This document shows, in pieces, positions 15,595 through 25,445 of a stretch of 58,663 nucleotides of DNA; the first letter of the stretch is position 1, and every line of letters starts with the position of its first letter. Origin of the DNA: Roseburia_C sp051879315 (GTDB lineage Bacteria > Bacillota > Clostridia > Lachnospirales > Lachnospiraceae); contig JBJELW010000075.1 of the NCBI GenBank assembly GCA_051879315.1, positions 1 to 58,663 of the forward strand, written 5' to 3'. The translations under genes were made by a program, and so were the position numbers. Below the pieces are notes generated by a model. It made no database searches and was not told the DNA's origin. It saw only the letters and a program-made list of their open reading frames with translations.

Positions 15595-17024
15595 TCATTG
15601 GAATTGTTCTAATAACCATTTCCAAATGGGAATAACTTCAACCTTTGTGCCATCACATTTTAAGGTGCCTTCTTCACTGTTTGTGATCAAAAGGCATCTT
15701 GAGTCAGGGATGAAATTGTTTAGTTTTACAAAAGCCCTGGTTTCACGTTCTTTTGTGTCCATATTGTCAAGAACCTGCATGCTTACCTGAATAGCAAGCT
15801 TTTCAGAGGGAACATAGAAGTCAATTTCCACATTATTTTCAAAGAAAAACACATTTTCTACGCCGTAACGCCTGATTAGTTCAATGGCAACAAGGTTTTC
15901 GAGCTGGGCGGACCTACAGTCGAGCAGCATGAGACCAAGCAGACCGGTATCCATGAAATAGTATTTTGGAGAGGTTTCTTTGTCAACAAGCTTCGATGCA
16001 TAGTTTGACAGAGTAAAGAGCAGATAGGAATCTTTCATGTAGTTCACATAATTGATTACAGTCTGTTTCCCTAAGGAGGTGCCGGCACTCTTTAAGATAT
16101 TCGTCAGTCTGCTAAAAGACAGAGGTTTTGTAATGGNNNNNNNNNNNNNNNNNNNNNNNNNNNNNNNNNNNNNNNNNNNNNNNNNNNNNNNNNNNNNNNN
16201 NNNNNNNNNNNNNNNNNNNNNNNNNNNNNNNNNNNNCCGGCACTCTTTAAGATATTCGTCAGTCTGCTAAAAGACAGAGGTTTTGTAATGGACTCCGCTA
16301 TTTTCTTAAGGATAAGTTTGACGGCAAAATCATTGGTAATCTTATTTCGGGTGATGATATCTCCAAGATACACAGTTTGATAAATACTGCTTAAGAAAGC
16401 GCGCTTGTTCTTGATTTCCACTAATTCAGGAAAAGCACCGTATGTGACATACTCGTTATATTGGGCAAGCACATCGGCTTTGTCCTTTGTGCTGATTGTA
16501 CCCACATAATCCTTGCCTTTCCCATTAGCAATCAAGTACTCTGAAAAAGAGTAAGGATAAACATTCATAATCACAAATCTTCCGCCGAGAGTAGAAGCAA
16601 TTTCACTACTGAGCATCTTGCTGTTGCTTCCGGTAATGTTGATTCTGTATTTCATATCAGCTATTCTGCGTACGAATTTTTCCCATCCATCAACATTCTG
16701 AATCTCATCAAGAAACAGATAAGGTTTATTGTCAGTGCCGGATATCTCCAGACCAATCTCTAAGATCGTGTTTAAATCATCTGCGGTCATCTCAAGAAGG
16801 CGTTCATCTTCGAAATTTACATAGACAATCTGGGATAGTGGTACGCCGTTTGCTTCTAGCTGTTTGATTTGTTGGTACATCATATAGGACTTTCCGGTTC
16901 TTCTGATGCCAACGAAGCAATAGTTTACATTGACCTCTAAAGGATAATGTCTTGAAATTAATGGATTATTCAGATAGATTTCCTTCTGGTCAATCATAAT
17001 TTGTTTTAAGGTATCTCTATTCAT
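15595..17024 (-). CDS. AAA ATPase with DUF4143 domain, split only by an assembly gap
   Basis: As given, the gene is cut by 100 Ns. If the Ns and the duplicated 55-base contig end are removed, 155 bases disappear and the two open segments fall into one frame, giving 424 residues, normal for the AAA_14/DUF4143 family. Walker A is GIRRTGKS, Walker B is YLFLDEIQNVDGWEKF, and a sensor segment ITGSNSKML follows. The C-terminal DUF4143 part has a nuclease-like pattern (FFFENNVEIDFYVP, then LAIQVSMQV). The start MNRDTLKQ at 17024 follows GGAGGTGG. The family's function is unknown; members are often scattered as accessory genes. I annotate it as intact. Confidence 0.85.
16082..16291. other. scaffold gap with 55-base duplicated contig ends
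   Basis: Positions 16137-16236 are exactly 100 Ns. The 55 bases before (16082-16136) and the 55 bases after (16237-16291) are identical, beginning CCGGCACTC and ending GTAATGG. An exact overlap equal to a common k-mer size next to a 100-N spacer is the signature of two overlapping contigs left unjoined by a scaffolder. It is not a biological repeat. Confidence 0.95.
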
Positions 17025-17184
17025 AGCACCACCTCCATGCATGAAACAATTATACACCGATATTGTTCTGCACACAAGACAAAAATAATAGATAAATGTT
17101 CTGCATATTAAAAATATATATGTAGTATGTGTATTCCTAACCTATTTTAGCCATTTGATTTGGAATGATTTGTATTGCCAGCCG

Positions 17185-17214
17185 TTGCGAAAATTTCGTA
17201 GAAAATGGTATAAT
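17185..17214 (+). promoter_or_regulatory. promoter for the small acidic protein gene
   Basis: TTGCGA (17185-17190), an 18-base spacer and a perfect TATAAT (17209-17214). The leader to the gene start is about 90 bases. The divergent ATPase gene must use another promoter in 17030-17160, where TGTTCTGCA occurs twice (17062 and 17098). Confidence 0.5.
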
Positions 17215-17305
17215 AATCGGCAAAATGGTGTAGAAGAAGTAGAAAATGTATTCAAAGTTCGGGGCAATATTGATCGATAGTATATCTGAACATATATAGG
17301 AGTGG

Positions 17306-17593
17306 ATGTTGAATATGTGGTTTGTAAGTAGTATTGAAGAGGCTGATTATGGCTGTGAGGAGAGAATGCCGGGGGAACCCTTGATGGCACTTGTTACATT
17401 GGAAAGTGATGATGGGAGAGAGTGCCAGTTTGAAGTGTCAGAGGACTGGCTTAGGATTCAGAAAATTGATGAAGGGGATGAGTGGCCGGAAGATATTGAT
17501 GGACCGGATGAGGACTCCAAAAAGGCTGAAATGATGTCGGCATGGATGGATAACTATATGGAGGCACTTAGAGAGATGGATGAGGAAATATAA
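17306..17593 (+). CDS. small acidic protein of unknown function
   Basis: Up to 95 residues, strongly acidic, soluble, with no recognised family. It begins with a strand-like segment (MWFVSSIEEADYGCEERMP), then ALVTLESDDGRECQFEVSEDWL, and ends in an acidic helix with WMDNYMEALREMDEE. The alternation of strand and helix and the sensible codon use argue that it is real. The ribosome site AGGAG (17298-17302) is too close to the ATG at 17306. The ATG at 17315 or a TTG at 17309 may be the true start. It has its own promoter and faces the MgtC gene. Confidence 0.6.
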   Translation: MLNMWFVSSIEEADYGCEERMPGEPLMALVTLESDDGRECQFEVSEDWLRIQKIDEGDEWPEDIDGPDEDSKKAEMMSAWMDNYMEALREMDEEI

Positions 17594-17650
17594 ATGATTA
17601 TAGGAAGTTGGAAGGATGGAAATCACCAATTATAGATGGCAACTCCAGAC

Positions 17651-18334
17651 CTAGGACAAAAAGTCCATGGAAATCACTTTCTCAGAGCGCATCATCAGAT
17701 CATAGATATCGGAAGCAGCCATGCGTTGTTTGGTGCGCAGGATCAGATAGACAGAGGTGGGTTGTCCCTTAGTACTTGGCTTCATGATTTCCAGAGATTC
17801 AATGGCGATATTTTCCCCTTTGATTTCACGGATTATATCCCTCAAATACTGAACTTTTTCAATATCTATAATCATGGTAAAGTAGCGGGAATTCCGGGTG
17901 AGAAATTTCTCGATGTGAGGGCTTACATGCAGGGAAAACAGCATCATTAGCGTAATCAAAACACCACCATCCAGAAAGCCGATTCCTATGGACAAACCAA
18001 TGCAGGCGCTGGCCCACAGGGTGGCGGCAGTGGTCAGCCCCTTTACCTGGTGATTGGCCACAATGATGGTTCCTACACCGATGAATCCCACACCACTGAT
18101 GACTTGGGCTGCCATTCGGTTCATGTTAGCCAGGCCCGGGAAATTAACCTGAATGTACTGTTCGGTGAGCATGACCAGGGTGGCACCCAGACAGACCACA
18201 GTGATTGTTTTGGTTCCGGCGCCCCGGTGCTTCATGCCCCGGTCAAACCCGATGATGGTGCCGATGACAGTAGAAACGATAATCCGAATAAGAATATTTC
18301 GCATATTCCATTCTGCAAAATTTCCAAAAATCAT
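17651..18334 (-). CDS. MgtC/SapB-family membrane protein
   Basis: 227 residues. The N-terminal MgtC domain has four to five hydrophobic helices with the family signatures GTIIGFDRG, the TKTITVVCLGA region, QVISGVGFIGVGTII and GLTTAATLWASACIGL. A soluble ACT-like C-terminal region (about 150-227) follows. Family members affect growth at low magnesium, membrane potential or virulence by inhibiting the F-ATPase or other partners; the role in commensal clostridia is not settled. AAGGAGGGATACT precedes the ATG at 18334. It appears to be a single gene. Confidence 0.9.
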   Translation of the reverse strand: MIFGNFAEWNMRNILIRIIVSTVIGTIIGFDRGMKHRGAGTKTITVVCLGATLVMLTEQYIQVNFPGLANMNRMAAQVISGVGFIGVGTIIVANHQVKGLTTAATLWASACIGLSIGIGFLDGGVLITLMMLFSLHVSPHIEKFLTRNSRYFTMIIDIEKVQYLRDIIREIKGENIAIESLEIMKPSTKGQPTSVYLILRTKQRMAASDIYDLMMRSEKVISMDFLS

Positions 18335-18560
18335 AGTATCCCTCCTTACATAAATGAGGAGCAGTGTAACAGTAAAATACGGAAATGTTTTTGTGCTTCT
18401 TTATACTTTCATTTATAACACATTTTCTGTTGATTTTATAGTATGTTTTTAAACAATGGTGCATTTTGTGTCCCTTATTGTCTCTTGTTGTGTTATTATA
18501 TAGCGGGGATCAATATTGAGTATATTTGGGATGAGATAATAAACAGGGGAGAGGCATAAG

Positions 18561-20225
18561 ATGAAATCTGTTCAGACAAAGATCATTCTTTTAATATTAA
18601 CAGGAATTATTGTTGCCACGGCAGTTACCGGTGTTACTGGCATTGTGCGCTTCGGAAGGGCCATTGACGAGGATTCGGCTAAGGTGATGAATCTGACATG
18701 CAGTGAAAAAGCTCAGGAACTGAATACTGTCCTGGGAAGAATCGAGCAGTCCGTGGAGATCCTGTCAGAGTATGCTACGGATAATTTAGCAGATATTGAT
18801 AAACTTTCTGAAGACTCGGAATATCTGGAGAATTATACACAGAATCTGGAAGAACTGGGACTGACCATTGCCAATGCCACGGATGGTGCGGTTGCGGTTT
18901 ATGTTCGTTTCAGCCCGGATGTTACGCCATGTAATGAAGGCTTTTTCCGTGTGAAAAATCCGGTGACCGGGGTATTTGAGGATGAGGAACTTACAGATTT
19001 TTCGCAGTACAGTCCGGATGACGATGAACATGTGGGCTGGTATTATATTCCGGTGAATGCAGGGAAGGCTGTGTGGCTGCAGCCCTATGAAAATAAAAAT
19101 ATCGATGTTTACATGATATCTTATGTCATCCCCGTGGATAAGGACAATGAACTGTTTGGAATCGTGGGCATGGATATTGATTTTAATTATATTGCAGATA
19201 TGGTGGATAATATCCGGATCTATGAGACCGGACATGCGTTTATAACGGATGAAAATTTTGCGGTTGTTCATACCGGGTATTACACTCAGGAGAATATGAC
19301 AAAACAATTAGGGGAAAGTGCTTTTGTGGTAGAAGATGGGGAGCCCATCAGCATGGGGACGATTCTTGACCATGAAATAGAGGGTGAAGAGAAAAAAGTG
19401 GTATTTCAATCGCTGGAAAATGGAATGAAGCTGGCGGTTACTGTGCCTGTATCGGAAATCGACGCCACCAAGAACAGGCTGGTCATGCAGATGACGGGCA
19501 TGGCATTGGCTGTAATTCTGGTGTTTGTGGTGGTTGCGCTGGCCATTGCAAAAACTATCGTAAGACCCTTAAGGGAACTGAATAATGCTGCGCTGGAAAT
19601 TGCCAAGGGGAATCTGAATGTTTCGCTTACCTGCAAGTCGAAAGATGAGGTGGGAACCCTGACGGAGAGTCTGAAGGAAACGGTACAGCAACTGAAACAG
19701 CGAATCAGCTATATTAATAATCTGGCTTATATGGATAAGCTGACAGAGATAAAGAACAATACCGCTTATCTGTTGGAACTGACCGTGATGGAAAAAATGG
19801 TACAGGAGCAGGCAGGCTCATTTGCGGTATTTGTCATCGATGTAAATGGTTTGAAATCAATTAATGACACTTACGGTCACAGTTATGGGAATGATTTGAT
19901 TATTGCCGTTTCCCGGGTGGCAGTGGATGTGTTCGGACGGGACGTGGTTTACCGAATTGGCGGAGACGAATTCGCTGTAATTTTGAGGGATACAGGAAGT
20001 GTGGAGTGCATAGAGCTGGAGGCTGCCTTTGAAAGAGGACTTGTGGAATATTCCGGTGAGGTAAAGCCGTCAGCGGCCATCGGCAGTGCTGTTTATGAAA
20101 AAGACACAGACGACAGCTACGAAAAAGTGTTTGAGCGTGCAGATGAAAATATGTATGCACGAAAGCTTGAAATGAAATCCAAAGGAGAAAGCAGTGCCGT
20201 TCTTGTCCGGGGTGAGTCATTATAG
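18561..20225 (+). CDS. dCACHE-HAMP-GGDEF diguanylate cyclase
   Basis: 554 residues: an N-terminal membrane helix (about 8-28), a large extracytoplasmic Cache sensor (about 35-300), a second helix (about 313-335), HAMP (about 336-390) and GGDEF (about 395-550). The active site RIGGDEFAV is intact near residue 467, and FVIDVNGLKSINDTYGHS carries the metal and substrate residues, so it should make c-di-GMP from GTP. The inhibitory RxxD site is absent (FGRD at that position), so product inhibition by the classical I-site is not expected. A purine-rich AGGGGAGAGG precedes the ATG. It is monocistronic, followed by the hisS promoter. Confidence 0.93.
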   Translation: MKSVQTKIILLILTGIIVATAVTGVTGIVRFGRAIDEDSAKVMNLTCSEKAQELNTVLGRIEQSVEILSEYATDNLADIDKLSEDSEYLENYTQNLEELGLTIANATDGAVAVYVRFSPDVTPCNEGFFRVKNPVTGVFEDEELTDFSQYSPDDDEHVGWYYIPVNAGKAVWLQPYENKNIDVYMISYVIPVDKDNELFGIVGMDIDFNYIADMVDNIRIYETGHAFITDENFAVVHTGYYTQENMTKQLGESAFVVEDGEPISMGTILDHEIEGEEKKVVFQSLENGMKLAVTVPVSEIDATKNRLVMQMTGMALAVILVFVVVALAIAKTIVRPLRELNNAALEIAKGNLNVSLTCKSKDEVGTLTESLKETVQQLKQRISYINNLAYMDKLTEIKNNTAYLLELTVMEKMVQEQAGSFAVFVIDVNGLKSINDTYGHSYGNDLIIAVSRVAVDVFGRDVVYRIGGDEFAVILRDTGSVECIELEAAFERGLVEYSGEVKPSAAIGSAVYEKDTDDSYEKVFERADENMYARKLEMKSKGESSAVLVRGESL

Positions 20226-20239
20226 TAGGAAAAATAAGG

Positions 20240-20268
20240 TTGATTATGGAAGAAAAACGGATTATAAT
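20240..20268 (+). promoter_or_regulatory. promoter of the hisS - hscC-like - aspS operon
   Basis: TTGATT (20240-20245), a 17-base spacer and a perfect TATAAT (20263-20268). The hisS start is 72 bases further on. The leader is too short for a T-box and I see no T-box motif. Confidence 0.6.
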
Positions 20269-20339
20269 GACACTTAGGCTTATTTTTACGTGGATAGGTA
20301 AATTAGGCAGAGAAACAGGACAAATATGGAGGAAATCTC

Positions 20340-21599
20340 ATGGCATTAAGTAAAAAGCCGGTGACCGGCATGAAAGATATATTACCGGAGGAAATGCAGA
20401 TCCGCGATTATGTGCAGAATGTGATCAAGGAAACCTACCGGAGCTTTGGTTTCACCCCGATTGAAACACCCTGCATGGAGAATATTGCAAACCTCACCAG
20501 CAAGCAGGGCGGTGAGAATGAGAAGCTGATTTTTAAGGTGCTAAAAAGAGGGGAGAAGCTGAATCTGGATACAGCGGAGAGTGAGGCGGATCTGGTGGAT
20601 CTGGGTATGCGCTATGATCTTACGGTACCATTGGTACGTTATTATTCCAACAATGCCAATAATCTGCCCTCACCTTTTAAGGCTCTTCAGATGGGAAATG
20701 TGTGGAGAGCAGATCGCCCGCAGAGGGGAAGATATCGTCAGTTTATGCAGTGCGATATTGATATTTTAGGTGAGCCCTCCGATCTGGCTGAGATCGAACT
20801 GATCCTGGCTACCACCACCACACTGGGCAAGCTGGGATTTAAAAACTTTGAAATTCGCATCAATGAGCGTCGTATTTTGAAGGCAATGGCAGCCTACAGC
20901 GGCTTTCCGGAGGAGAATTTCGATACGATCTGCATTATTCTGGATAAGATGGACAAAATCGGTCTGGATGGTGTAGCAGAGGAATTGGAGAAGGAAGGTT
21001 TTGCCAAGGATAGCATTGAAAAATATCTGGCATTGTTCACTCAGGTAGAGGAAAGCACAGACGGATTGAGCGCTTTGTGCGATACCCTGATTCAGGCCGG
21101 AACTCTGGAAGAAGAGGTAAAGAGTAATCTGTCCGAGATTATTGAGAGTGTGGAAAAGACAAAAAATGCAGAGTTTCGCATGGTGTTCGATCCCACACTG
21201 GTCCGGGGAATGGGCTATTACACCGGTACAATTTTTGAGATTGCCATGCCGGAATTCGGTGGCAGCTGCGGTGGCGGCGGACGTTATGATAAAATGGTTG
21301 GCAAGTTCACCGGAAATGATGTGCCGGCGTGCGGATTTTCCATTGGATTTGAGCGGATTATCCTGCTCTTGATGGAAAGCGGTTTCCAGATTCCACAGCA
21401 GCCAAAGAAAACTGCATATCTGATCGAAAAGGGATATCCGGCGGATAAGCTTTGTGAAGTGATTGCACAGGCACAAAGGGAGCGTGCTGAAGGAAAGCAG
21501 ATTTTGGTGGCCCGCATGAATAAGAATAAGAAGTTTCAGAAAGAAAAATTGACTGCAGAGGGTTACGAGGAGATTACGGAGTTTTTCCGGGATAAATAA
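20340..21599 (+). CDS. hisS: histidyl-tRNA synthetase
   Basis: 419 residues, class II aminoacyl-tRNA synthetase charging tRNA-His. It begins KKPVTGMKDILPEE. Motif 2 is seen in MGNVWRADRPQRGRYRQFMQCD, in two pieces around the catalytic arginine. The histidine-specific LVRGMGYYTGTIFEI and the glycine-rich SCGGGGRYDKMVG are present, as is motif 3 in GFSIGFERI. The C-terminal anticodon-binding domain seems short (about 330-419). GGAGGAAATCTC precedes the ATG. It heads an operon with an Hsp70 gene and aspS; hisS-aspS linkage is common in Bacillota, the Hsp70 between them is not. Confidence 0.96.
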   Translation: MALSKKPVTGMKDILPEEMQIRDYVQNVIKETYRSFGFTPIETPCMENIANLTSKQGGENEKLIFKVLKRGEKLNLDTAESEADLVDLGMRYDLTVPLVRYYSNNANNLPSPFKALQMGNVWRADRPQRGRYRQFMQCDIDILGEPSDLAEIELILATTTTLGKLGFKNFEIRINERRILKAMAAYSGFPEENFDTICIILDKMDKIGLDGVAEELEKEGFAKDSIEKYLALFTQVEESTDGLSALCDTLIQAGTLEEEVKSNLSEIIESVEKTKNAEFRMVFDPTLVRGMGYYTGTIFEIAMPEFGGSCGGGGRYDKMVGKFTGNDVPACGFSIGFERIILLLMESGFQIPQQPKKTAYLIEKGYPADKLCEVIAQAQRERAEGKQILVARMNKNKKFQKEKLTAEGYEEITEFFRDK

Positions 21600-21648
21600 A
21601 ATGATATGAGAAAGGGCTTCCGATACCAAAATGGAAGAGGAGAGAAAC

Positions 21649-23475
21649 GTGCATAGAATAATCGGAATTGATTTGGGAACTACAAACAGCCTGGTGGCAG
21701 TATGGGAGGATGGACAAAGCCGTCTGATTCCCAATGCATTTGGCGAATACTTGACCCCCAGTGTGGTAAGTTTTGATGAGGATGGTACAGTTTATGTGGG
21801 ACGCGTGGCTGTGGAACGTCAGATTACCCATCCGGAGAATACGGTTTCCGTATTTAAACGGTTTATGGGTATGGATAAGGAATACGAGGTGGCTGGGAAG
21901 AAGTACCGTCCCGAGGATTTGTCCGCACTTGTTTTGCGGAAGCTGAAGGAAGATGCGGAAAGTTATCTGCAGCAGGAGGTTACGGAGGCAATTATCAGTG
22001 TGCCGGCTTATTTTAATGATTTGGCTCGAAACGCAACCAAGACTGCAGGTGAACTGGCAGGCTTTCGTGTGGAGCGGATTATCAACGAGCCTTCCGCTGC
22101 AGCGCTGGCATATCATCAGCACAACAGTACGGAGGAAGAGACTATTCTGGTGTTTGATATGGGCGGCGGTACATTGGATGTTTCTTTGGTGGATTGCACG
22201 GAAAATATCGTGGAGATTCTGGCAGTCAGCGGAGATAATGGACTGGGCGGTAGCGATTTTGACCAGTTGATTGCAGAGGCGTTCACCATCAAACACGGCT
22301 TGGCAGACGAGAAACTGACAAAAGAGGAAGAGGCAATCATACTGGATCGGGCAATCAAGTGTAAGATGGATCTGACCAAGCGGGAGCAGGCTACCATGCG
22401 TGTCACCATGCGGGGCAAGACCCACACCATGAAAATGACCAGGGTGGCGCTGATTCATCTGGCGGAGCAGCTTTTCATCCGAATGAGTGCACCGGTACAG
22501 AAGGTAATTAAGGATGCAGGAAAGGAAATGCGTGAGATTGATGGCGTGGTCTTAGTAGGTGGCTCCTGCAAGATGCCGGTGGTTCAGAAGTATATCGAGC
22601 ACAGTTTAGGGCGTAAGGATCTGATGGTGGTAAATCCTGATCACATGGTGGCTTTGGGACTGGGTATTTATGCCGGAATCAAAGAGCGCAATGAGGAGAT
22701 TAAGGATTTGATCCTGACGGATATTTGTCCTTTCTCTCTGGGAATCGGTGTTTACAATAAGGTGGATCCGGAGCGCCATCTGATGCGTGTTCTGATCGAG
22801 CGAAATACTGCATTGCCCACCAGCCGGGTGGTGATGCTTCAGACTGTCACAGATAACCAGAAGCAGATAGAGGTGGAAATTTGCCAGGGAGAGGCTTATT
22901 ATCTGGATGATAATCTTTTCCTGGGTAAGATTGAAGTGGATGTGCCTCAGGCACCGAAGGGCGAGGAGAAGATCAGCGTCCGTTATACCTATGACATCAA
23001 TGGTATTCTGGTGGTGGATGTGCTGGTAATTTCCACCGGGGAATCCCAGCAGGTAATCATTCGAAATGAAAAGATCCAGCTGACCCAGAAGGAACTGGAG
23101 AAGAAGCTGTTAGAACTGGAAAAATTGAAGATCTCGCCTAGAGATAAGGAGGAGAATCAGCTGGTTCTGGCCCGGGCAGAACGTCTCTATGAGGAAACCA
23201 CAGGAAGTATGAGAGATGAGCTGGCAGAGCGTACCAGATATTTTGATTATCTGTTGGATAAGCAGGATGAATATGATATTGATCGTTGGAGAGTGCAGTT
23301 TGGCCATTATCTGGATCAGATTGCAAATTATCTCCAGCTTACAGATATTACCGCACATTCCATCGATGAGTTCTCAAGCTGGTTTGCCAGCGAGGAGCAG
23401 ATGGAGGACAATGCGGACTGGCAGATGGAGGAGGACTCCTACCAAAATTGGAAAAACGAATACTGGACTAGTTGA
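21649..23475 (+). CDS. hscC: HscC-like Hsp70 chaperone
   Basis: 608 residues. The nucleotide-binding domain (about 1-370) has GIDLGTTNSLVAVWEDG, FGEYLTPSVVS, VPAYFNDLARNATKTAGELAG, FDMGGGTLDVSLV and VLVGGSCKMPVVQKY. LTDICPFSLGIGVYN, ERNTALPTSRV and YDINGILVVDVL follow. This pattern fits the HscC branch better than DnaK. The C-terminal lid (about 480-608) is divergent, rich in W/E/D, and ends NEYWTS. The GTG at 21649 has AGAGGAGAG in front of it; an ATG at 21631 has no ribosome site. E. coli HscC binds sigma-70, but partners here are unknown. No J-protein gene is adjacent. Confidence 0.85.
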   Translation: MHRIIGIDLGTTNSLVAVWEDGQSRLIPNAFGEYLTPSVVSFDEDGTVYVGRVAVERQITHPENTVSVFKRFMGMDKEYEVAGKKYRPEDLSALVLRKLKEDAESYLQQEVTEAIISVPAYFNDLARNATKTAGELAGFRVERIINEPSAAALAYHQHNSTEEETILVFDMGGGTLDVSLVDCTENIVEILAVSGDNGLGGSDFDQLIAEAFTIKHGLADEKLTKEEEAIILDRAIKCKMDLTKREQATMRVTMRGKTHTMKMTRVALIHLAEQLFIRMSAPVQKVIKDAGKEMREIDGVVLVGGSCKMPVVQKYIEHSLGRKDLMVVNPDHMVALGLGIYAGIKERNEEIKDLILTDICPFSLGIGVYNKVDPERHLMRVLIERNTALPTSRVVMLQTVTDNQKQIEVEICQGEAYYLDDNLFLGKIEVDVPQAPKGEEKISVRYTYDINGILVVDVLVISTGESQQVIIRNEKIQLTQKELEKKLLELEKLKISPRDKEENQLVLARAERLYEETTGSMRDELAERTRYFDYLLDKQDEYDIDRWRVQFGHYLDQIANYLQLTDITAHSIDEFSSWFASEEQMEDNADWQMEEDSYQNWKNEYWTS

Positions 23476-23500
23476 TTATTAAGGAAGAGGAGTAAGTAAC

Positions 23501-25297
23501 ATGGCAGAGTCGATGAGAGGGTTACACAGAACCCACAGATGTACAGAAGTATCCACGGCAAACGTAGGTGAGACAGTCACCGTTATGGGCTGGGTACAGA
23601 AGAGACGTAACTTAGGAAGTCTGATTTTTATTGATTTGAGAGATCGTTCCGGTATTTTACAGATTGTATTCGATGAAAACAGTGTAGGTACAGAGGGATT
23701 TGCAAAAGCAGGGGACTTAAGAAGTGAATATGTCATTGCAGTGGTGGGAACCGTGCAGAAGCGTTCCGCAGCGGTAAATGAGAACTTAAAGACCGGTGAC
23801 ATCGAGGTGATGGCCACCAGCCTGCGGATCTTATCAGAGGCAGAGACACCACCTTTCCAGATTGGGGAAAACAGCCAGACTAAGGATGAGGTGCGGTTGA
23901 AGTATCGTTATCTGGATTTGAGGAGACCGGACATTCAGCGGAATCTTATGCTGCGCAGCAAAGTGGCATATCTCATGAGAGAGTTTATGACGAAGGAAGG
24001 ATTTTTAGAGATCGAGACGCCGATTCTCTGTAAGTCCACACCGGAGGGAGCCAGAGATTACCTGGTGCCCAGCCGTGTACATCCCGGCAGCTTTTATGCG
24101 CTGCCCCAGTCTCCGCAGCTGTTTAAACAGCTTTTAATGGCATCCGGATATGATCGTTATTTCCAGATTGCAAAGTGTTTCCGTGATGAGGATCTGCGCG
24201 CAGACCGTCAGCCGGAGTTTACCCAGGCAGATATGGAGCTTTCCTTTGTGGATATGGATGATGTCATCGATGTAAATGAGCGTTTGCTTCAGTATGTGTT
24301 CAAAGAGGCCATCGGTGTGGAAATTTCCCTGCCGCTGCAGCGTATGCCCTGGCAGGAGGCAATGGATCGTTTCGGATCCGATAAGCCGGATACCCGCTTT
24401 GGCATGGAGCTTACCAATGTGTCAGATATCGTGAAAGATTGTGGATTCGGTGTATTTACCGGAGCACTGGAAAACGGCGGTTCTGTCCGTGGAATCAATG
24501 TAAAGGGACAGGGTGCAATGCCGAGAAAGAAAATTGATAAGCTGGTGGAGTTTGCAAAGGGATATGGTGCAAAGGGTCTGGCTTATCTCTGTGTGAATGA
24601 GGACGGCACCTTTAAGTCTTCCTTTGCAAAGTTTATGACAGAAGAGGAATTGGCGAAACTGGTGGAGGCCATGGCAGGAGAGCCCGGTGATCTGCTGTTA
24701 TTTGCTGCCGATAAGAATAAGATCGTATGGAACGTGCTGGGAGCCCTCCGTGTGGAGCTGGCAAAGGAGCTGGAACTGTTGGATCCCAACCAGTACAATT
24801 TCCTGTGGGTAACAGAGTTTCCGCTGCTGGAGTGGTCCGATGAGGAGAATCGCTATATGGCCATGCATCATCCTTTCACCATGCCTATGGAGGAGGATTG
24901 GGATAAGATCGATTCCGATCCCGGGGCTGTTCGTGCCATTGCGTACGATATCGTTTTAAATGGTACTGAGCTGGGTGGTGGATCTGTCCGTATCCATCAG
25001 GATGATATCCAGGAGAAAATGTTCGAGGTATTAGGATTTACCAAGGAGCGGGCTCATGAGCAGTTTGGTTTCCTGCTGGATGCCTTCAAATACGGAGTGC
25101 CGCCTCACGCAGGACTGGCTTACGGACTGGATCGTCTGGTGATGCATATGGTACACGCGGATTCCATCCGTGATGTAATTGCTTTCCCTAAGGTGAAAGA
25201 TGCTTCCTGTCTCATGAGTAATGCACCGGATGTGGTGGATCCCAAGCAGTTAGAGGAGCTGGGCATTGAGGTCTGTGAAGAAGCAGAGGAATCATAG
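23501..25297 (+). CDS. aspS: aspartyl-tRNA synthetase
   Basis: 598 residues, bacterial-type class II enzyme. It has an N-terminal anticodon-binding OB fold (VTVMGWVQKRRNLGSLIFIDLRDR, in its first 110 residues), motif 1 around FLEIETPILCKSTPEGARDY, motif 2 in FRDEDLRADRQPEFTQ, the bacterial GAD insertion (about 290-420) and motif 3 in GLAYGLDRLVM. The length matches bacterial AspRS. It is 25 bases after the Hsp70 gene with AAGGAAGAGGAG as ribosome site and ends at a likely terminator (25350-25396). Confidence 0.96.
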   Translation: MAESMRGLHRTHRCTEVSTANVGETVTVMGWVQKRRNLGSLIFIDLRDRSGILQIVFDENSVGTEGFAKAGDLRSEYVIAVVGTVQKRSAAVNENLKTGDIEVMATSLRILSEAETPPFQIGENSQTKDEVRLKYRYLDLRRPDIQRNLMLRSKVAYLMREFMTKEGFLEIETPILCKSTPEGARDYLVPSRVHPGSFYALPQSPQLFKQLLMASGYDRYFQIAKCFRDEDLRADRQPEFTQADMELSFVDMDDVIDVNERLLQYVFKEAIGVEISLPLQRMPWQEAMDRFGSDKPDTRFGMELTNVSDIVKDCGFGVFTGALENGGSVRGINVKGQGAMPRKKIDKLVEFAKGYGAKGLAYLCVNEDGTFKSSFAKFMTEEELAKLVEAMAGEPGDLLLFAADKNKIVWNVLGALRVELAKELELLDPNQYNFLWVTEFPLLEWSDEENRYMAMHHPFTMPMEEDWDKIDSDPGAVRAIAYDIVLNGTELGGGSVRIHQDDIQEKMFEVLGFTKERAHEQFGFLLDAFKYGVPPHAGLAYGLDRLVMHMVHADSIRDVIAFPKVKDASCLMSNAPDVVDPKQLEELGIEVCEEAEES

Positions 25298-25349
25298 AAT
25301 CCATGTGACTTTGAATATGAAATCATTACGGAAAAACACATAAAATCAG

Positions 25350-25396
25350 GGCTAAGTCAACTGATCCGCGGGATACGGCTGACGAGGCCCTTTTCT
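25350..25396 (+). terminator. probable intrinsic terminator after aspS
   Basis: A stem with nested pairings GGGC/GCCC, GTCA/TGAC and ATCC/GGAT (25350-25391) is followed by TTTTCTT. The stem has internal loops, so it is weaker than the terminators at 40029 and 57578. Confidence 0.55.
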
Positions 25397-25445
25397 TGTG
25401 CTTTCGTGCAAAGTTTACAAAATATTTAAAAAATAAAGATAAGAA

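Noticed and set aside
16052..16270. Short plus-strand frame running through the N gap
   Set aside because: It exists only because Ns are read as open; it is antisense to the ATPase gene.
16082..16291. A biological tandem or direct repeat, or an insertion element with 55-base ends
   Set aside because: The exact 100-N spacer and frame repair on collapse show an assembly artefact.
17669..17950. Plus-strand frame opposite the MgtC gene
   Set aside because: Shadow of a well recognised membrane protein; no ribosome site.
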